Assembly (NCBI RefSeq): GCF_051020765.1 | Contig: NW_027469204.1 | Location: 124,001 to 188,000 of the forward strand | Direction: 5' to 3' | From: Lasioglossum baleicum | Lineage: Eukaryota > Arthropoda > Insecta > Hymenoptera > Halictidae | DNA: 64,000 nt | Shown: one piece after another, positions 11,801-27,117 of the stretch | Layout: each line of letters begins with the position of its first letter | Position numbering within the stretch: position 1 is the stretch's first letter | Translations under genes and position numbers: made by a program | Notes under the pieces: model-generated | What the model saw: the letters and a program-made list of their open reading frames with translations, nothing else | The model's database searches: none | Told to the model about the DNA's origin: nothing

Positions 11801-14800
11801 TAACGATTTCGAAGAGTTTGATGCCCGATCTGCTAATTCATACATGAGGTTCAGGTGCCCGTCTGCTAAATCTTAGTTACACTCAGTACCACGATACATC
11901 GGGTTATGTTCTCGGAAGGTAGGGTATGTGTTGTAGAGGATGACGTTATATCAACTGGTAACGATCTCCTGCGGTTTTATTCTGTACTTTAATATTCATG
12001 CAGTGAGTTGAGGTGTGTTTTGCCAATACTGGTCAGCGAATTTACTCCTATAATACCTGATTTGCCTTTCGGAATCACACGATAGCTGCAGCTAGTGACA
12101 TAGATGTGCGACTTTCAAAGATGTTGATAACATTGTCGAACGGTTTGCCTTTCGATCTTCTTATTCATGCATGAAATGATGGTGCCCGTTGCTTCAATTA
12201 ACAGCAATTTGTTTCTGCGAACCAGAAGATCTACCCACGATACAGGTGGTTATGCTCTCGGAAGATAAAGTGTCCGGTATGGAGTATGATCGATCTACAA
12301 ATTAGTTACGTTCACAAGCGGCGTGACGCTATACATAGATATAGAATCTGTGAAATAAGGTATCCATTGCCAATACTGTTCAGCGGATGAACATCTGTGA
12401 AACCTGGTATTGCTCTCGGAATCGTAGGATAGGTGAAGCTATTGACTCAGCCGTTCGACACTCAAGCAAGGCGGTAACGTTCTTCAATGGTTTGACTCCC
12501 GATATTCTTATTCATACATGCAATTATGATGCCCGGCACTATTAGAAATAATAGCTTGTTTCTCTGAACACCAATTTAGACTTTCGATACAGAGGGTTAG
12601 ATTTTCGCAGGGTAAGGTATTTGATGAATCGTTTGACTTTATACCAACCGGTTACGTTTTCAAACGGTTTGGTGCTCCACATTAATATTCAAACCGAAAA
12701 TTAACGTGTCCATTGAAGATTGTGTACAGCGCATTGACTCCAGGATGTCCTGGCCACTCCCTCAGCATCACAGGATAGGTGCAGCTGTTTGTTTAGCAGT
12801 TGTGTGCTGAAATATGCTGGGATTGTTGCAGGACGGTTTGACTCTCGATCTTTCTATCCATATATGAAAATAAGGTGCGCGTCACTAAAATGATTACTAA
12901 TTCGTTCCTCTGAACACGATGGTATACCCTCGATACAGTGGCTTAGTTTTTCGGAGTGTAATGATTTCGGTAAATGGTTTGACTTTATTGTAATTGGCAA
13001 CGTTCTCACACGGTGTGACGCTCGATTTAAATAGCTTAATCCGCGAATTGTGTTTTCAATTGCCAATACTGCTCAGCAGATTTACTCCTGGAATACCTGG
13101 CTTGACTCTTGGAATAAGAACCTTAGGTGAAGCACTTGACTCAGCAGTTCGGCGCCCAAAGGCGGTTGTAACGTTCTCAAATGGATTGACCCTCAATCTT
13201 CTGATTCATACATGATATTAATTCGTCCGTCACTGAAATGTATGCAAATTTGCTTCTCTGAATGCGAAGATGTAATCTCGAAGCAGGGGGTTTGCTACTG
13301 GGATACTAAGGCCTTCGGTAAAATGCTCGAGTATACACCAATGGGGAACGTTCCACAACGTTTCCACTCTGTGCATTAATATACGAGCCGTAAATTAATG
13401 TATCTATTGCTAATTCAATTCGGCGGATTTACGCCCGGCCTACCTGTTTTAAGTCTCCGAATCACAGTGTAGGTGAAGCTATACACTTTGCCGTTCTATT
13501 CTCAAAGAAGATGGCAACGTTCTCGAACGGTTTGGCCATCGATATTGTAATTCATTCATGTATTCATGGCACCGTCATTAAAGTCTATTTTAATGTGTAT
13601 CCCCAAACCCGTAGCTATACCCTCGGTACAGCGGGTTAGCTTCTCGAACGGCAAGGCATTCGGTGAAACGTTTGACTTTATAGCAATTAGTATCGTTTCC
13701 ACACGGTGTGCAGCATTATTTTAATATTTACATCGCGAATCAAAGTACCTATTTCCATTGCTGAACACGGCATTTACTCCTCGTTATACCGTTGGACTTC
13801 ATAATAATTGGTAACGTTCTAAAACAGTTAGACGCTCTATTTTAATATTCAAACCGTGAACTTAGGTGTCCATTACCAGTACTGTTCTGCCGATTTACTC
13901 CAGGAATACCTGGTTTTACTCTCGGAATCGTTGGATGGGTTATGCTATTGACGTAGCCGATCGTATCTGACAGAAGGTGGTAACGTCCTCGAAGGATTTG
14001 ATCTCCGATATTCTAATTCATACACGAGATTAAGGCGCTTGTCACTGAAATGAAGACTAGTTTCTATCTCTGATCACGAAGTTAGACTGTTGTACTGCGA
14101 GTTAGCTCCTGCGAAGGTAAGGACATGTGTATACTGTTTGAGACTATACCAATTGTCATCCCCCCAAAACGCTGCGACGCACTTCTTTAATATTCAATCC
14201 GTGAATTAAGGTGTCAAATGCCAACACTCCTCAGCGAATTTACTCTATGTTACCCCGTGTTGTCTCTCGGAACCACGGAATAGGTGAAGCGATTGACTTA
14301 GCCGTTCGAATCTCACAGAAGGTGCTAACGTTCTCGAACGGTTTGACATTCGATTTTCTAATCCAAACATGGAATTAGGCTGCCCGTCACTAAAATCATT
14401 ACTAATTTTGTACACTGAACACGAAGTAATACTCTCAATGAAGCGGGTGAGGTTCGCGGAAGCTACGGCATTCGGTAGAACGTTTGACTTTACAAAAATT
14501 GGTGACTATCACAAACGGTTTGACGCTCTATTTTAATATTCAAACTGTGAATTAAGGTGCCTATTGGCAATACCCTTCAGCGGATTTACTCTCGAAATAC
14601 CAGCTTTCGCTCACGGAATCAAAGCACAGAGTGCACTATGGACTTGGCCGATCGAATAACAAAGAGGGCGGAAACTTACACGAACAGCATGACCCATGAT
14701 CTAATTCATATATAAAGTTAAGGTGCCGTCACTGAAATGTACACTTTCTTTCTCTGAACACGAAGATATACTCTGGATACAGCGGGTTAACTTCTGAGAT

Positions 14801-17800
14801 GGAGAGGCCTTCAGTTAAAAGTTGAGCTGTGCAGCAATAGGTCACGATCGACAACAATTTGGCAGTATGCTTTAATATTTATAACGTGAAATAGAGTCCT
14901 TACTGCCCATACTGATGGGCCATTCAGTACCACTCAATTTTCAAAGGAGGTGGTAACGATCTCGCACGGTTTCACCATCGATCTTGTAATTCATTCATGA
15001 AATTTGGTGCTGGCCAACAAAATGTGTATCAGTTTGTATCCCTCAATACTGATTTATTCTCTCGATACAGAGGGTTAGTTTGTCGGAAGGTATGGTCTTC
15101 GGTAAAACGTTTGGCTTTATACCAACCGGTAACGATCTCGAACAGTTTGGCGCCCTACAGTAATAGTCATACCTTGAATTTTGGTGCCCATTGATTATAG
15201 TGTACAGCGGATTGACCCCTGGAATACTTTGTTTCACCATCGGTATAACAGGATACATGAAGATATTGTCTCAGCTGTTCGACTCTTCAAGAAGGTATGA
15301 TCGTTTTCGAAGAGCGTGACTCTCGATAATTCTGTTCGTACTTGAAGATAAGATTTGCTTCTGCTATAATGTCTACTAATTTGCTTCCGACTGCACTATG
15401 CATGACACTTGCTGCAGCAGCGAAGGACCTTAGAAGGCATGGTATCGGGTAAAATCTTGTCTTTATACCATTTGGTAATGTTCTCCGGCGGATTGACCTT
15501 CCACTTTAATATTCAAATCGCGAATTAAGTTGCCGATTGCCAATACTGTTCAGCCGATTTACTCCCGGAATACCTAGTTTGACTATCGGAATCTCTGAGT
15601 AGGTGAAGCTATTCACTTAGCCGTTCGTCTCTCACAGAAGATGGCAACGATATCGAGCGGTATAACACTCGATTTTCTAATTCGAACATGAAGTTAAAGC
15701 CCGTCACAGAAATGAAAACTAACTACTTCCTCTGAATACGAATTTATATTCTCGACGCAGCGGGTGATGTTCCCGGAATGTAAGGCCCTTGATGAAAAGT
15801 ATGACTCTATACCAATTCTTAACCTTCTACATATGTTTCACTTTGCACTATGGATTGACTGTCGGAGTCACAGGTAAGGTGTACCTATTAACATAGCCTT
15901 TCGAATCGCAAAAAAGGTGATAGCGTTCTCGAACAGTTATCCTGTCGATCTTCCAATCAGCACGTGAAATAAGGGTGCCCGTCGCTAAGATGTAAACTAA
16001 TGTGTTTTTCTGACCACAAAGTTATACTCTCGATACAGCGGGTTTGGTTCAAGGTAGGTAAGGTTTTCTTATAAAAAGCTTGACTCCACATCAACAGGTA
16101 AAGTTCTACAATGGTTTGGCGCTCCATCTTAATATTCATACTATGAATTAAGTTGTCCGTTAAATGTATTGTACAGCGTATTATTTTGCAGAATACCTGG
16201 TTTGCCTCTCGGAAACTCTGGATTGGCGAAGCTTTTGACTTAGACGGTCGAGGCTCGAAAATGATGGTAACGTTTCTGATTGAGTTGACACTCAATCTTC
16301 TAATTCATACATGAAATATACTTGCCCGTCACTGAAATGTACACTAATTTGCTTCTCTGAATACGAAGATATACACTCGGTATAGCGGGTTATGTTCTAT
16401 GAAGGTAATGTATTGGTTAAAAAGAAGGACTCTATAGCAATTAATAATGGTCTCCGACGGATTGACACTCTACTACAATAATCATACCTGGAATTAAGGT
16501 GTTTGCTGCCAATACTGTTCAGTGGATTAGTCCCGAAATACCTGGTATGTCTCACTGATTCACAGGATAGGTGAAGTTATTGACATAGCCGTTCGTGTCT
16601 CATACGTGGTGGTAACGTTCTCGATCGGTTTGGCCCCCTGTCTTGTAATTTATACAAGAAGTTAACGTGCCCTCAACTAAAATGTATACAGATTTCTTCC
16701 TCTGAACAAGAAGTAATACCCTCGATATAATGCTTTATGCTTCAAAGGGTAAGAGATTCAGTTAAACGTTTGACTTTTTTCCAAATGGCAACGTTCTCAA
16801 TCAGATTAGCTGTGAACTTTAATATTTATACCGTGAAATAGGGTGCCCGATGCCAATAGCTATGCGTGGAATTACTCGCGGAATACATGGTTTGACTGTC
16901 CGAATCACTGGATTGGTGAAGCTATTAACTTAGCCGTTCGTCTCTGACAGAAGGTGGCATCGTTCTTGAACGGTTTGACCCTCGACCTTCTCTGTCATGT
17001 ATGAACTTTCGGTGACGTCAGGAAACAGTAGACTAAAGTGTTTCCATTAACACGTTGCTATACTCTCGAAACAGCGGATTAGCAAGGCGAACGGTATGGC
17101 ATTCAGTAAAACGATTGACTTTATCGCAATTACTAACGTTCCCTCACGTTGTGACGCTCGATATTAATATTCATACTGCGAATTAAAGTGTCCGTTGCAG
17201 TAGTGCACAGCGGTTTGACTGCCGGAATGCCATGTTTAACCACCGGAATCACAGGATTGGTGTAGCTATATATCTGAAGTTCAGCTCTCGACGAAGGTGG
17301 TAACGTTGTGGAACGGATTGACACTCAATCATCTAATTAATTCATGAAATTACGGTGCTCGTCACTAAAATGTTTAATAATTGTTTGCCTAAACACGTAG
17401 CTACAATCACGATACGACGTGTTAGATTATTGGACGGTTAAGGCCATCGGTAAAGTGTTTGACTTGCTACCAATTGACAGGGCTCTCAAACGGTTTGACG
17501 TTTTAATTTTCTACTCAAACCGTGTATCAGAGAGCCTAATGGCAATACTTATCAGTGGATTTACTCCAGCAATACCTGGTCTGACTCTCCGAATCTCAGC
17601 ATAGGTGATGTTGTTCACTTAGCCGTTCGTCTCTCATAGAAGGTGGCAACGCTGTCGAACCGTTTGCCCTTCGAGCTTCTAATACATGCATTAAATTAAG
17701 GTGCTCGTCACTAAAGGGTACACTAGTTCGTGCCTCTGGACACGTCTTTATACCCTCGATACAGCTGGTTAGCTTCTCGGATGGTAAGGCAATCGGTATT

Positions 17801-20800
17801 GAGTATGCCTTTGTATCAATTGGTAACGTTCTCAAACGGTTTGACTATCTACTTTAATATTCCTGCAGTGAATTAATGAGTCCATTACCAATACTGTTCA
17901 GCCGATTTACTCCTTTAATGCCAATTTTAACTCTTCGAACATCAACTGTGTGTGAAGCTGTTGACTCAGCCGTTCGACTCTAAATGAATGTGGTAACGAT
18001 CTAGAATTGTTTGACACCCGATATTCTAATTCATACATGAAATTAAGATGCCCCTCTCTAAACTGCCTACTTATATGTTTCCATGAACACTAAGCAAGAC
18101 ACTCCATACAGAAGGTTTGTCTCCTCGAAAGGTAATGCTTTCGGTATAAAGTTTGACCGTTTGCGAATAGGTAAGGTCGTACAACAGTTCGATGCTCTAC
18201 GTTGATATGCGTACCGTGAATGAAGGTGTCTATTGCCAATACAGTTCATCGGATTTAGACCCAGTATACCTAGTTTGACTCTAGGAATCTCGGGATTGAT
18301 GTCGCTATTGATTTAGCCGATCGATTCTCTTAGGAGGTGGAAACATTCTCGAGCGGTTTGACCTTCCACCTATGTATTTCATTATTGAAATTAGAATGGC
18401 CGTGACTAAAATGTATACTAATTTGCTTCCCTGATCACGGTGCTATACTCTCGATACAGCGGGTCAGTCTTTCGGAGGGTGAGGCACTCTGCAAGTGGTT
18501 TCGCCCTACACGAATATGTAACGTTCTACAACGGCGTGGCAGCCAGCATTAATATTCAAACCCTGTATTGAGGTGTCTATTGCCAATTCTATATAGCAGG
18601 TTTACACCAGGAACACGTGGCTTAACCCTCCGAATCACAGGTTAGGTGTAGCTGTTGACTCAGCCGCTCGAACCTCATAAATTGCGGTACTGTTCTCGAA
18701 CGGCTTGACCCTCGATATTCCAATTCATGTATGAAATTGTTGTGCTCGTCACTAAAATGTATAATAGCTCGTACCTTAGAACACGGTGTTGTACTCTCGA
18801 TACAGCGGGAATACGTTCTTGGAGGGTTACTTATTCCATGAAAAGAATGACTTTATAACAATTGGTAATATTGGCCGGCGAATTGACTCCCTACTTTAAT
18901 GCTCATGGAGATAATATAGGTGTCTATTGCCAATACCGCGCAGTGCATTTACTCCCGGAATACCTGGTTTGACTATTGGAAGAACAGGACCGGAGAGGGT
19001 ACTCACGTAACTGTGCGACTCTCAAAGAAGGTGATAACGTTCTCGAACGGTTTGACCCTCGATATTCTAATTCATACATGATTTTAACGTGAAGCCACTA
19101 AATTGTATACTAATGTGATATCCAGGTCACGCAGTTATACTCCCGATTCAGCGGGTTAGCATCACGGACGTTAAAGCATTCGCTAAAACGGATGAGTTTG
19201 GAGGAATAACTAACATTCACACACGGAGCGTTGCTCTGTTTTAATATTCACTCCGCAAATTAAGGTATCAATTGACAATATTCCATAGCGGATTCGCCAT
19301 AAGAATACATGGTTTGATTCTCGGAACCATAGGATATATTAAGCTATATACTTAGCCGTTCAACTCTCAAAGTAGGCTGTATCATTCTCGAACGGTTTGA
19401 CACACGATCTTCTAATTCATGCATGAAATTAAGGTTCGCGTCACTAAAATGTATATTAATTTGCTTGCCTGAGTACGTAGTTATACTCTTGATGCAGAGG
19501 GATTACTTCTCGGATGGTTTGGACTTCGTTTTAAAGTTTTACACTCTACCAAGAGGTAATGTGCTACAACGGTTTGACTGTTTACTTTAATATTTATACC
19601 GTGAAATAGGGTGCCTAGTGCCCACACTGTGATGCAGATCTTCTCAGGGAATGACTGATTGGTCTTTCGGCTTCGCAGGATAGGTGCTGATGTTGACGTA
19701 GCCATTCGTACCTCAAAGGAGGTGATAACCTTCTGAAACTGTTTGATCCTCGATGTTCTATTTCATTCACGAAATTAAGGTGCACGGCGCTAAGATGTTT
19801 ACTCGTTTGGTCCTGTGAGCACCATGTTCTACACTCGATAGGGCGGGTTAATTCTTCGGCGGGTAAGGTCTACAGTAGAGTGTTTGACTTTATACCAATT
19901 GGTATCGCTCTCAAACAGATTGATGCCCTACTTCAATATGCAAACCGGGAATAAATGTATCTATTGCCAATGCTGTTCAGAGGATTTAATCCCGGAGAAC
20001 ATGGTTTGATTCTCTGAATCACAGGTTAGGTGAAGCTCTTTATGTAGCTGTGCGGCTAGCAACGGAGGTGGTAACGTTCTCGAAGGGTGTGATGCTCGAT
20101 TTTGCTATTCATACACGGAAATAAGGTGTGCGTCTGCTAAAGTGTCTACTAACTTGTTTCCGTCAACGTTATGCTAGACACTTGCTACAGCGAATTTGGT
20201 TTTCGGTAGGATAAGCCTTTGGAAAAAGTTTTAATCTAGACGAATAGGTAATGTTCTACAGTCATTTCACGTGTCAGTTTAATATTCAAATCTTGAATTC
20301 ATGCATCTGATGGCAATACTGTTCGCCGGATGTACACCACCAATACCTGGTTTGACTCTTCGAATCACTGTATAGGTGAAGCCCTAGACTTAGCCGATTC
20401 GTCTCTCACAGAAGGTGGCAACGTTCTCGAGCCGTTTGACCCTCGATCTTCTAATGCATACATGAAGATAAGGTTCACATCACAGTATCGAATTCTATGT
20501 TCTCTCCCTGAACTCGAAGTTTTACTCTCGATACAGAGGGTTATTTTTTTAGAGGGTATGGTTTTCCGTAAAGCGTGAGACTTTATAGGAATAGGTAACG
20601 TTCTCAATCGGTTTGACGCTCTATTTTAATATGGAAGCCGTGAATTAAGGTGCCTGTTGCCAAAATTCTTCAGCGAACTTACTTCCAGAATACCTGGTTC
20701 GACTCTCCGAAGCACATGACAGGTGACGCTATTGATTTAGCAGTTCGTCTCTCACAGAAGCTGGTAATATTCTCGAGGGATTTCACCTCCGGTCTTGTAA

Positions 20801-23800
20801 TTCATGCACGAAACTATGGTGCCCATCAATAAAAAGTATTCTAATGTGTTTCTCTGAACAAGAAGTTATACTCTCGATACAGTGGCTTAGTTTTTCGGAG
20901 GTTAAGGATTTCGGTAAAACGTTTGACTTTATAGCAATTGGCAACATTCTCACACGGTGTGACGCTCGATTTTTATAGTTTAAACAGCGAATTAACGTTT
21001 GTATTGCCAATATTCTACAGCGCATTAACATTCGAAATATCTCGTTTGACTTTCGGAATCACAGGATATATGATGCTATGCACTTATCTGTTCGAATCTC
21101 AGAGTAGGTGGTAAGTTTCTCGATCGGTTTGACCCTCGATCTACATATTCGTAGTGAAATGATGGTCCCGTCACTAAAATGATTAATAATTTAATGCTCT
21201 GAGCACGATGTTATAACCACGATAATACGGCTTATGATCTCGGAAGGTCAGGTTTGTGATAACAAGTATGACTTTATGCCAATTGGTACCGTTCTCAAAC
21301 GATTTGAGTCTCTACTTTAATATTCGTGTGGTGAATTAATGTTTCTATTGCCTATACTGCTCAGCATATTTACTCCTGCAATACACCAGGCTTGATTCTT
21401 GGAATCACAAGCTTAGGTGAATCACTTGACTCAGCAGTTCGACACCCAAAGATGATGGTAACGTTCTCAATCGAATTGATCCTCAATCTTCTAATTCATA
21501 CATGAAAATAATGCGCCTATCAATGAAATATATACAAATTTGCTTCTCTGAACACGGTGATATAATCTCGAAGCAGGTGGTTATCGTCTGGGATACTATT
21601 GCTTTCGGTATAGTGTTCGAGTATATATAGCAATAGGGAACGTTCTTCATCGTTTTCACTCTGTTCAATATTATTCGGGTCGTAAATTAATGTATGTATT
21701 GTTAATACTGCTCTGCGGATTTACTCCCGGAATACCAGGTATGACTCTCGGAATCAAGGGATAGGTGAAGCTATTGACGTAGCCGTTCAGCCCTCATACA
21801 GGGTGATAATGTTCTCGAACTGTTTGGGCCCTCGATCTTCAGATACATAGATGAAATTATGTTGCCCGTCACTAAAGACTATACTATTTGACTACTCTGA
21901 CCACGCAGTCATACTCTCGAAACAGCGGATTTGCTCCTCGGAAGGTAAGGCCTTCGGTGATTCGTTAGTCTCTATACCAATAGGTAACGTGGCACAACTA
22001 TGGGATCCTGTTCTTTAACATTTATACCGGGAAATAGGGTTTTTAATGCAAATACTGCACAGCGTATTTGCTCCTGAAATACGTGGTTTGAATTTGGCAA
22101 TCTCAGGATAGGTGAAGCTGTTCATTTAGCCATTCATGTCTCACAAAAGGTGACAACGTTCTCGAGCGGTTAAATGCTCGACCTTCTAATTCCTACATCA
22201 AGATATAGTGCCCGTCACTAAAATGAGTACTAACTTCTGTCTCTGAATACGATGTTATATTCTCGATGAAGCGGGTTAGCCTCACGGAAAATAAGGCCTT
22301 TGGTAAAATACATGACTATATAGCAATAGGTAGCGTTCTACACTGCATTGACTCTGTTGTTCAATATTTATTCCGTGAAATTGCGTGACGAATGCCAATA
22401 CTGCACAGTGGGTTTAGACGCGAATTGCCTTGTTTGACTCTTGGGATCACATGATAGGTGAATCTACTGGCTCAGCCGTTCGTCTCTCACGGATGGCGGT
22501 AATGTTCTCGAGCGGCCTGACCCTCGATCATCTTATTCATAATGAAGTTAAGGTGCCAGTCACAAAAATGTTTACCAATTTCTGCCACTGAACACGCAGT
22601 TTTGCTCTCGATACGGCGAGTTACCGTCGCCGAAGTTTGGGCTATCAGTATGACGTATGACTATATAGCAATATGTAACGACCTACATTGGTTTGACCCT
22701 GAACGTTAGTATTGATTCCGTGAATTAAGTGTATTGCTAATACTGATCAGCGGATTTACTCTCGGTATCTCAGGGTTAACTCTCTGAAGCACAGTGTAGG
22801 TGACGCTATTGATTTAGCCACTCGACTCTCCAAGAAGCGGGTAACGTTCGCGAACGGATTGACCCTCGACCTTCTAAATAATACATAAATTATGGTGCTC
22901 GTAATTAAAGTGTATATGAATTTTCTGCCCAGAACACGAAGTTATACCCTCGATACAGCTGGTCATCGTCTCGAAAGGTAAGGCCATTGGTAAAATGTTG
23001 GACTCTGTAACAATAAGAATGATTCAAGAACGGTCTGACTCTGCACTTCAATATTTATACCGTGAAAGAGTGCGTCTTATGCCAATACTCTTCAGCGGTT
23101 TTCCTCCAGGTATACACGGTTTGATTCTCCGTATCACAAGATACGTGAAGCTATGGATTTGGCCATTCCACTCCCAAAGAAGGTAGTATCGTTCTCTAAA
23201 AGTTTGACCCGCAATCTTCTATTTCGTACATGAAATTAAGGTGCCGACACTATATTTTGACTAATGTGTTTCTCCAAACACGCAACAATACTCTCCATAC
23301 TGCGGGTTAACTTCTCGGACGTTAAGGCCCTCGATGAGTTGTATGACTTTATACATATTGCCAATGCTCTCAAACGGTTTGACGCTATACTTATCTATCC
23401 ACACCGTGAATTAAGGTGTCTATTGGCAATACAGTTTAGCAGATTTACTCCATCAATACGTGGTTCGCCTCTCCGTATCACAGAATAGGTGTAGCTAATG
23501 ACTTAGCCGTTCCTCTCTCACAGAAAATGGCAACGTCCTTGAACGGTTTGACACTCGATTTTCTAGTTCATGCATGAAATTAAGGTTCACGAGACTAAAA
23601 TGTATATTAATTTGCTTGTCTGAGTACGTAGTTATACTCTTGATACGGAGGGATAGCTTCTCGGATGGTAACGACTTCGTTTAAATGTTTTACACATTAA
23701 CAATATGTAATGTGCTACAACGGTTTGACTGTTTACTTTAATATTTATACCGTGAAATAGGGTGCCTAATGGCCACACTAAAATTCAGATCTGCTCACGG

Positions 23801-26800
23801 AATACCTGATTGGACTTTCGGAATCACAGGATAGGTGGAGCTGTTGACTTAGCCGTTCGTCTCCCACAGAATGTTGTAACTTTCCCGAACGGATTGCCCC
23901 TTGATTTTGCAATTCATACATGGAACTATGGTGCCCGTCGCTAAAATGTATACATATTTGTTTCCCTCTACATGATGCTATGCTCACGATACGGCGGGAT
24001 AGCTTCTCGTATGGGAAAGCTTTCGGTAACATGTTTGACGCTATGCGAGTAGCTAACGTTCTTCAACGGATTGACGACCTGCTTTAGCATTCATACGGTG
24101 AGTTAGGGTGTGTATTGAAAATACTTTTCTGCTAATTTACTGCCGCAATACGTGGTTTGACCATTAGAATCTCAGGTTGGGTGTAGCTGTAGACTTAGCC
24201 TATTGACTCACACGGAAGGTTGTAACGTTCTCGATCGGTTGGACCTTCAATCTTCCAATTCATGCACGACAGTAAGGTGCTCGTCACTAAAATGTAAAGT
24301 AATTTTTACGACTCTGGGCATGACAGGACCGGTCTAGCTGTTGCCTTACCTGTGCGATTCGAAAAGGCGGTTCACACGTTCACGATTGGTTTGTTACCAA
24401 ATTTTGTAATTCATACATGAAATTGTGATGCCCACCACTAAAATGTATACTAATTTATTTCTCTGAACTCGAACTTACACTCCCGATACGGCGGGTTAGC
24501 TTCTCGTAATGTACGGCTTTCGGTAACAAGATTGAATCTATACCGGTGTGTACCGATCTGCAACGGGTCGACGGTCTGCTATAATATTCGTGCCGCGAAT
24601 TAAGGTGTCTATGGCCAATAAGCGTCAGCGGATTTTCCCCCAGATACCAGATTTATCTCTCGGAACCTCAGGATAGATGATGCCATTGACTTATTCACTC
24701 GAATCTCAAAGAGTGTGGCAACGTTCTCGAACGGTTTAACCATCGATCATCTAATTCATACATAAAGCTAACGTTCCCGACACTGAAACAAATAATAACT
24801 TCTTTCCCAGAAGAAGAAGTTATTGCGTCTATAAACCAGGTTAATTTTTTCGGGGGGTATGGTCTTCTGTAAAGCATTTGACTTTATAGCATTTGGCAAC
24901 GTTCTCAAATGGATTGAGGCGCGATTTTAAAATTTATAACGTAAATTAAAGTGTGTCTTGCCTATACTTTTCAGCGGATTTACTCCGGCAATACCAGGTT
25001 TGATACTCGAAATCACAGGATCGGCGCAGCTATTGACTTAGCCGTTCGAACATCAAATATGGCGGTGACGATCTCGATCGGTCTGACAATCATTCTTCCA
25101 ATTCATGCATGAAGTTAAGATGCTCGACACTAAAATGTATACTAGTTCGTACCACAAAGCACTGAGATATACTCTCGATTGGGCCTGTCAGCTTTTCGTA
25201 GGGTAAGGCACAGTGTATGAAGTTGGACTTTACACGAATAGGTAATGTTCTACAACGACTTGACGGCCTGCTTCAACATTCCCACCCCGAATTAAGGTAT
25301 CTATTGCCAACAGAGTACAGTGCATTTACTATAATATCGCGCTTGGCTTCCGGAGTCACAGGATATATGAATCTATTGACTTTCCATTCCGTATCACAAA
25401 GAAGGTGGCAACATTCTCAATGGTATGACCCTCGATCTCCTAATCCATGCATGAAGTTAAGGTTCGCGTCACTAAAATGTATGCAAATTTACTTCTCTGA
25501 ACACGGAGATATACCTTCGATACAGCGGGATACATTCTAGGAAGGTAAGGCCTTCGGTAATAAGTTTGCCACTATAGCAAAAGATAACGATCTACAAAGA
25601 TTTGACTCAGTACTTCAAAATTTAGACCATGAAGTGGACCTTCTAGTGCCAAACCCTTCAGCGTGATTTCTCCCGGGATACATGGTTTGCCTTTCGAAGT
25701 TACAGGGTAGTTGGACCTGTTAACTTAGCCGTTCGACTCGCAGCGAACGTGTTAGAGCTGAGTCCCCGTATGACACCCGATCATCTAATTCATGTTCGAA
25801 ATTATGGTGTCCGTTGCAAATATGTATACTAATGCCCTTCTCGTGACACGAAGTTATACACTCGATGCAGCCGGTGATATTCTCGAAGGGTAACGCCATC
25901 TGTAAAATGTTTGACTTTATACCGATTGGTAATGTTTTGAAATAGCATGACGTTCTACTTTAATATTCAAACCGAGAATTTAGGTGTCACTTGCCCGTAC
26001 TGTTCAGTGGTTTTACAACCGGAATATCTGATTATCGGAATCACAGGATATGTTATATGCTATTGCCGCAGGTGTGCAGCTTGGAAAGAAGGTGGTACTG
26101 TTCCCGAGCGGTCAGAATCTCGATTTCGCTGTTCCTACACCAATATGTGGAGCCCCTCTGCCAAAATATCTACTGACCTGTGTTTGCGTGAACAATAAGG
26201 AAGAGATTCCTCGGCGGATTTGTTTCGCCGAACGCAAGGTATTCGGTATAAAGAATAACTTTATACAAATTGGTAAAGTTCTCCGGCAGTTTCACTCTCT
26301 ACTATAATTTTCATAACGTGAATTAAGGTGTCCATTGCCTATACTGATCAGCGGATTTACTCCCGGAATACCTGGTATGACTATCGGAATCATAGCATAG
26401 GTGAAGCTGTTGACTCAGATGGTCGTCTCTAGAAAAACGTTTCATTGTTCTCGAACGGTTTGAGTTTCGATCTTCAAAATTCATACATGAAATTAAGGCT
26501 ACAGTCACTCATATGAAGACTAATTTCTTTCTCTGATCGCGAAGTTTTACTCTCGAATCGGCGGAATAGCTTCTCCAAAGGTAAGGCCAACGGTAAAGTG
26601 TTTGACTTTATACCAATTGGCAACGCTCTAAAACGGTTTCACGCTCTACTTCAATATTCATACCGTGAATTAGAGTGTCCATTGCCTATACTGTCCTACG
26701 GATTTACTTCAGGAATACCTGGATTGACTACCCGAATCACAGGATAGGTGAAGCTATTGACGTAGACGTTGGACACTCATAGAAGGTGGTAACGGTCTCC

Positions 26801-27117
26801 AACTGGTTGACGCTGGATCATCAGATTCATACATGTTAAGGCGCCCGTCACTAAAGCGATTACAATTTTCTTCCACAGATCACGTAATTGCACTCTCGAT
26901 GACGCTGGTGAGGTTCGCGCAGGGTAAGATCTTCGGTAAGGCATTTGACTTTTGTACCAATTGGTTGCGTTCTCGCTACATTTTGATATTCACTCCGTGA
27001 ATTATTGTCTATTGCCAATACTGTACAGCGGATTCACCCCGGGAATACCTGATTTGACTATCGGAATCACAGATTCGGTGAAGGTATTGATTTAGCCGTT
27101 CGACTCTCAAAGATGTG
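8803..27117 (-). repeat. ~345-bp satellite array 1, reverse segment
   Basis: The same satellite, but reading on the minus strand: plus-strand text now reads AACGGTTTGACGCTC and GGATTTACTCC. The switch falls inside a monomer, just after an AGGAGTAAAT stretch near 8802. About 53 monomers are present. Deleted or rearranged monomers are seen near 13780, 14920, 15840 and 24310, and a small duplication near 10600-10660. Some monomer variants recur at distances that are multiples of the unit, for example 19405-19700 and 23555-23850, which are 4,151 bp or about 12 units apart. No gene was found inside. Confidence 0.95.
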
